The position numbers were made by a program, and so were the translations under genes. The notes under the pieces were generated by a model. That model searched no databases. It worked only from the letters and a program-made list of their open reading frames with translations, and was not told where the DNA came from. Source: Deltaproteobacteria bacterium RIFCSPLOWO2_12_FULL_60_16 (GTDB taxonomy: Bacteria > Desulfobacterota > Binatia > UBA9968). From it: a stretch of DNA of 6,294 bases. Numbering within the stretch: the stretch's first letter is position 1; every line of letters begins with the position of its first letter. The stretch is taken from the NCBI GenBank assembly GCA_001798565.1, contig MGSR01000134.1:1-6294 (forward strand). The letters are read 5' to 3'. Shown here piece after piece: positions 5,169 through 6,294 of this stretch.

Positions 5169-6294
5169 TTACCTTTTGCCTTGCCTGAGCGCCCTTTGCG
5201 CTATGTCCTTGCGGTAGTGCATCCCATCCCACTGGATCTCGCCGATAGCGCGATAAACCTCCCGGACCGCCTCTTGAATATCGCTGCCGAGGGCAGTCAC
5301 ACCTAACACGCGCCCCCCGGAAGTCAAAACGCGGCCTTGCTTGTCGGCGGTGCCGGCGTGAAAAACAAAGCCTCGTTGCCACCCCTGCAATTTTTCCAGT
5401 CCGCGGATCTCTCTTCCTTTTTCGTAGTGGCCGGGATAACCCTGAGCGCACACGACCACACAAACCGCGGCATCCTGATGCCACTCCGCCTTCACTTGAT
5501 CCAATCTTCCCTCGATCGCCGCCTCCAGCAAAGGAACCAGATCGCTGTTGAGCCGCATCACGATCGGTTGGCACTCCGGATCGCCGAAGCGGGCGTTGAA
5601 CTCCAAAACTTCCGGGCCGCTTTCCGTGATCATGAGGCCGACGTATATCACGCCTCTGTAGCGAACCCCTTTATTTCTCAGCCCCCTCAGCAGAGGCTTG
5701 AGGATCTCGTCGAGGATGCGGTTGTGAATACCCGGGGTTACCACCGGCGCCGGAGAGTAGGCGCCCATGCCGCCGGTATTCGGCCCGCGGTCCCTGTCGA
5801 AGACACGCTTGTGGTCCTGCGACGAGGCGAGCGGGAGGATGTGCTCCCCATCGGTGAGAGCCATGAAGGAGGCCTCCTCGCCCTGCAGAAACTCTTCGAT
5901 CACCAGTTGATCGCCCGCCTCGCCGAAGAGCCTGCGTACCAGGATATCGTCCACGGCAATCTCCGCCTCTTTGCGGTCGGCGCAGATAATCACCCCTTTG
6001 CCGGCGGCGAGACCGTCGGCCTTAACGACATAAGGTGGTGGATGCTTCGCTAGATACCGTTTTGCCGAGCTCGCGTCCGAGAAGGTCGCAAAAGAGGCGG
6101 TCGGGATGCTATTCTCCTGCAAGATCTCCTTGGCGAAGGCCTTGCTCCCCTCGAGCCTCGCCGCCTCCTGATCAGGGCCGAAGATCTTAAGACCTCTTTT
6201 CTCAAAAAGATCCGAGATGCCGAGCGTCAAAGGCAGCTCCGGCCCGACCACGGTAAGGTCGATTTTTTCTCCCGCCGCAAAATCGGCGAGCTTG
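5169..6294 (-). CDS. purD: Phosphoribosylamine-glycine ligase (GAR synthetase), 5' end off window
   Basis: PurD is an ATP-grasp ligase that joins glycine to 5-phosphoribosylamine, the second step of de novo purine synthesis. The frame is open to the right edge, giving 374 visible residues. GTG 6251 is not the true start, because the codons before it read KLADFAAGEKIDLT, matching the family just before VVGPE. About 54 N-terminal residues (the GxGGREHA region) lie outside. Counting from the edge, the ATP-grasp motif VKADGLAAGKG is at 90-100, RGPNTGGMGAYSP at 169-181, EFNARFGDPE at 231-240 and the C-terminal HYRKDIAQRAL at about 359-369. There is no internal stop or frameshift. The stop is followed 18 bases later by purE, with the purE ribosome site in the gap. 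Confidence 0.94.
   Translation of the reverse strand, partial: KLADFAAGEKIDLTVVGPELPLTLGISDLFEKRGLKIFGPDQEAARLEGSKAFAKEILQENSIPTASFATFSDASSAKRYLAKHPPPYVVKADGLAAGKGVIICADRKEAEIAVDDILVRRLFGEAGDQLVIEEFLQGEEASFMALTDGEHILPLASSQDHKRVFDRDRGPNTGGMGAYSPAPVVTPGIHNRILDEILKPLLRGLRNKGVRYRGVIYVGLMITESGPEVLEFNARFGDPECQPIVMRLNSDLVPLLEAAIEGRLDQVKAEWHQDAAVCVVVCAQGYPGHYEKGREIRGLEKLQGWQRGFVFHAGTADKQGRVLTSGGRVLGVTALGSDIQEAVREVYRAIGEIQWDGMHYRKDIAQRALRQGKR

Noticed and set aside
4666..5574. A 302-codon minus-strand frame spanning the purD-purE junction
   Set aside because: It is an out-of-frame shadow of purD and purE on the same strand, rich in Arg and Gly, and has no domain.
6120..6251. purD starting at GTG 6251
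   Set aside because: The frame continues to the window edge with family-matching residues, so the real start is outside.

Overview
This is a GC-rich bacterial window, roughly 60% G+C by eye. It carries seven genes in four transcription units and a 445-base non-coding stretch at the left edge. The gene style suggests an uncultured soil or sediment bacterium (the Desulfobacterota/Binatia or Methylomirabilota type is a guess): class I PurE, a short TsaC, a free-standing E1 alpha/beta pair and GTG starts. No marker gene fixes the taxonomy.

Left edge (1-445): no supportable gene. About 69-294 is packed with imperfect GC-rich repeats. Two are direct copies, one is inverted and related, and a strong 10-bp hairpin and an 8-bp long-loop hairpin follow. 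Then comes a translationally coupled plus-strand pair (446-2443) for the alpha and beta subunits of a thiamine-diphosphate E1 2-oxoacid dehydrogenase/decarboxylase. No E2 (lipoyl acyltransferase) or E3 gene lies in the window. Two positions that are strongly conserved in pyruvate-type E1 enzymes differ here: the alpha phosphorylation-loop histidine is Ser250, and the beta GE(D/E) motif reads GGS. The pair is therefore probably not an ordinary pyruvate dehydrogenase E1.

Middle (2450-4023): a minus-strand ornithine cyclodeaminase/mu-crystallin-family NAD(P)-dependent enzyme ends 6 bases from the E1 beta stop (convergent). It is divergent, across 68 bases, from a plus-strand single-domain cupin with an intact metal-site motif. 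Together with the E1 pair these look like small-molecule or 2-oxo/amino-acid metabolism genes, but their substrates cannot be read from sequence.

Right (4043-6294): a minus-strand housekeeping operon in the order purD, purE, tsaC. purD runs off the right edge and lacks about 54 N-terminal residues. PurD and PurE act in de novo purine synthesis. TsaC makes threonylcarbamoyl-AMP for the t6A tRNA modification. tsaC most likely starts at a GTG inside the 3' end of purE. A hairpin plus T-run just beyond tsaC, inside the last codons of the cupin gene, is a plausible terminator for this operon.

The window is mostly ordinary metabolism. The points worth following up are the altered E1 active-site motifs and the repeat/hairpin zone upstream of the E1 genes. 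I found no evidence of a defence system, CRISPR array, transposon, tRNA or recognisable riboswitch.
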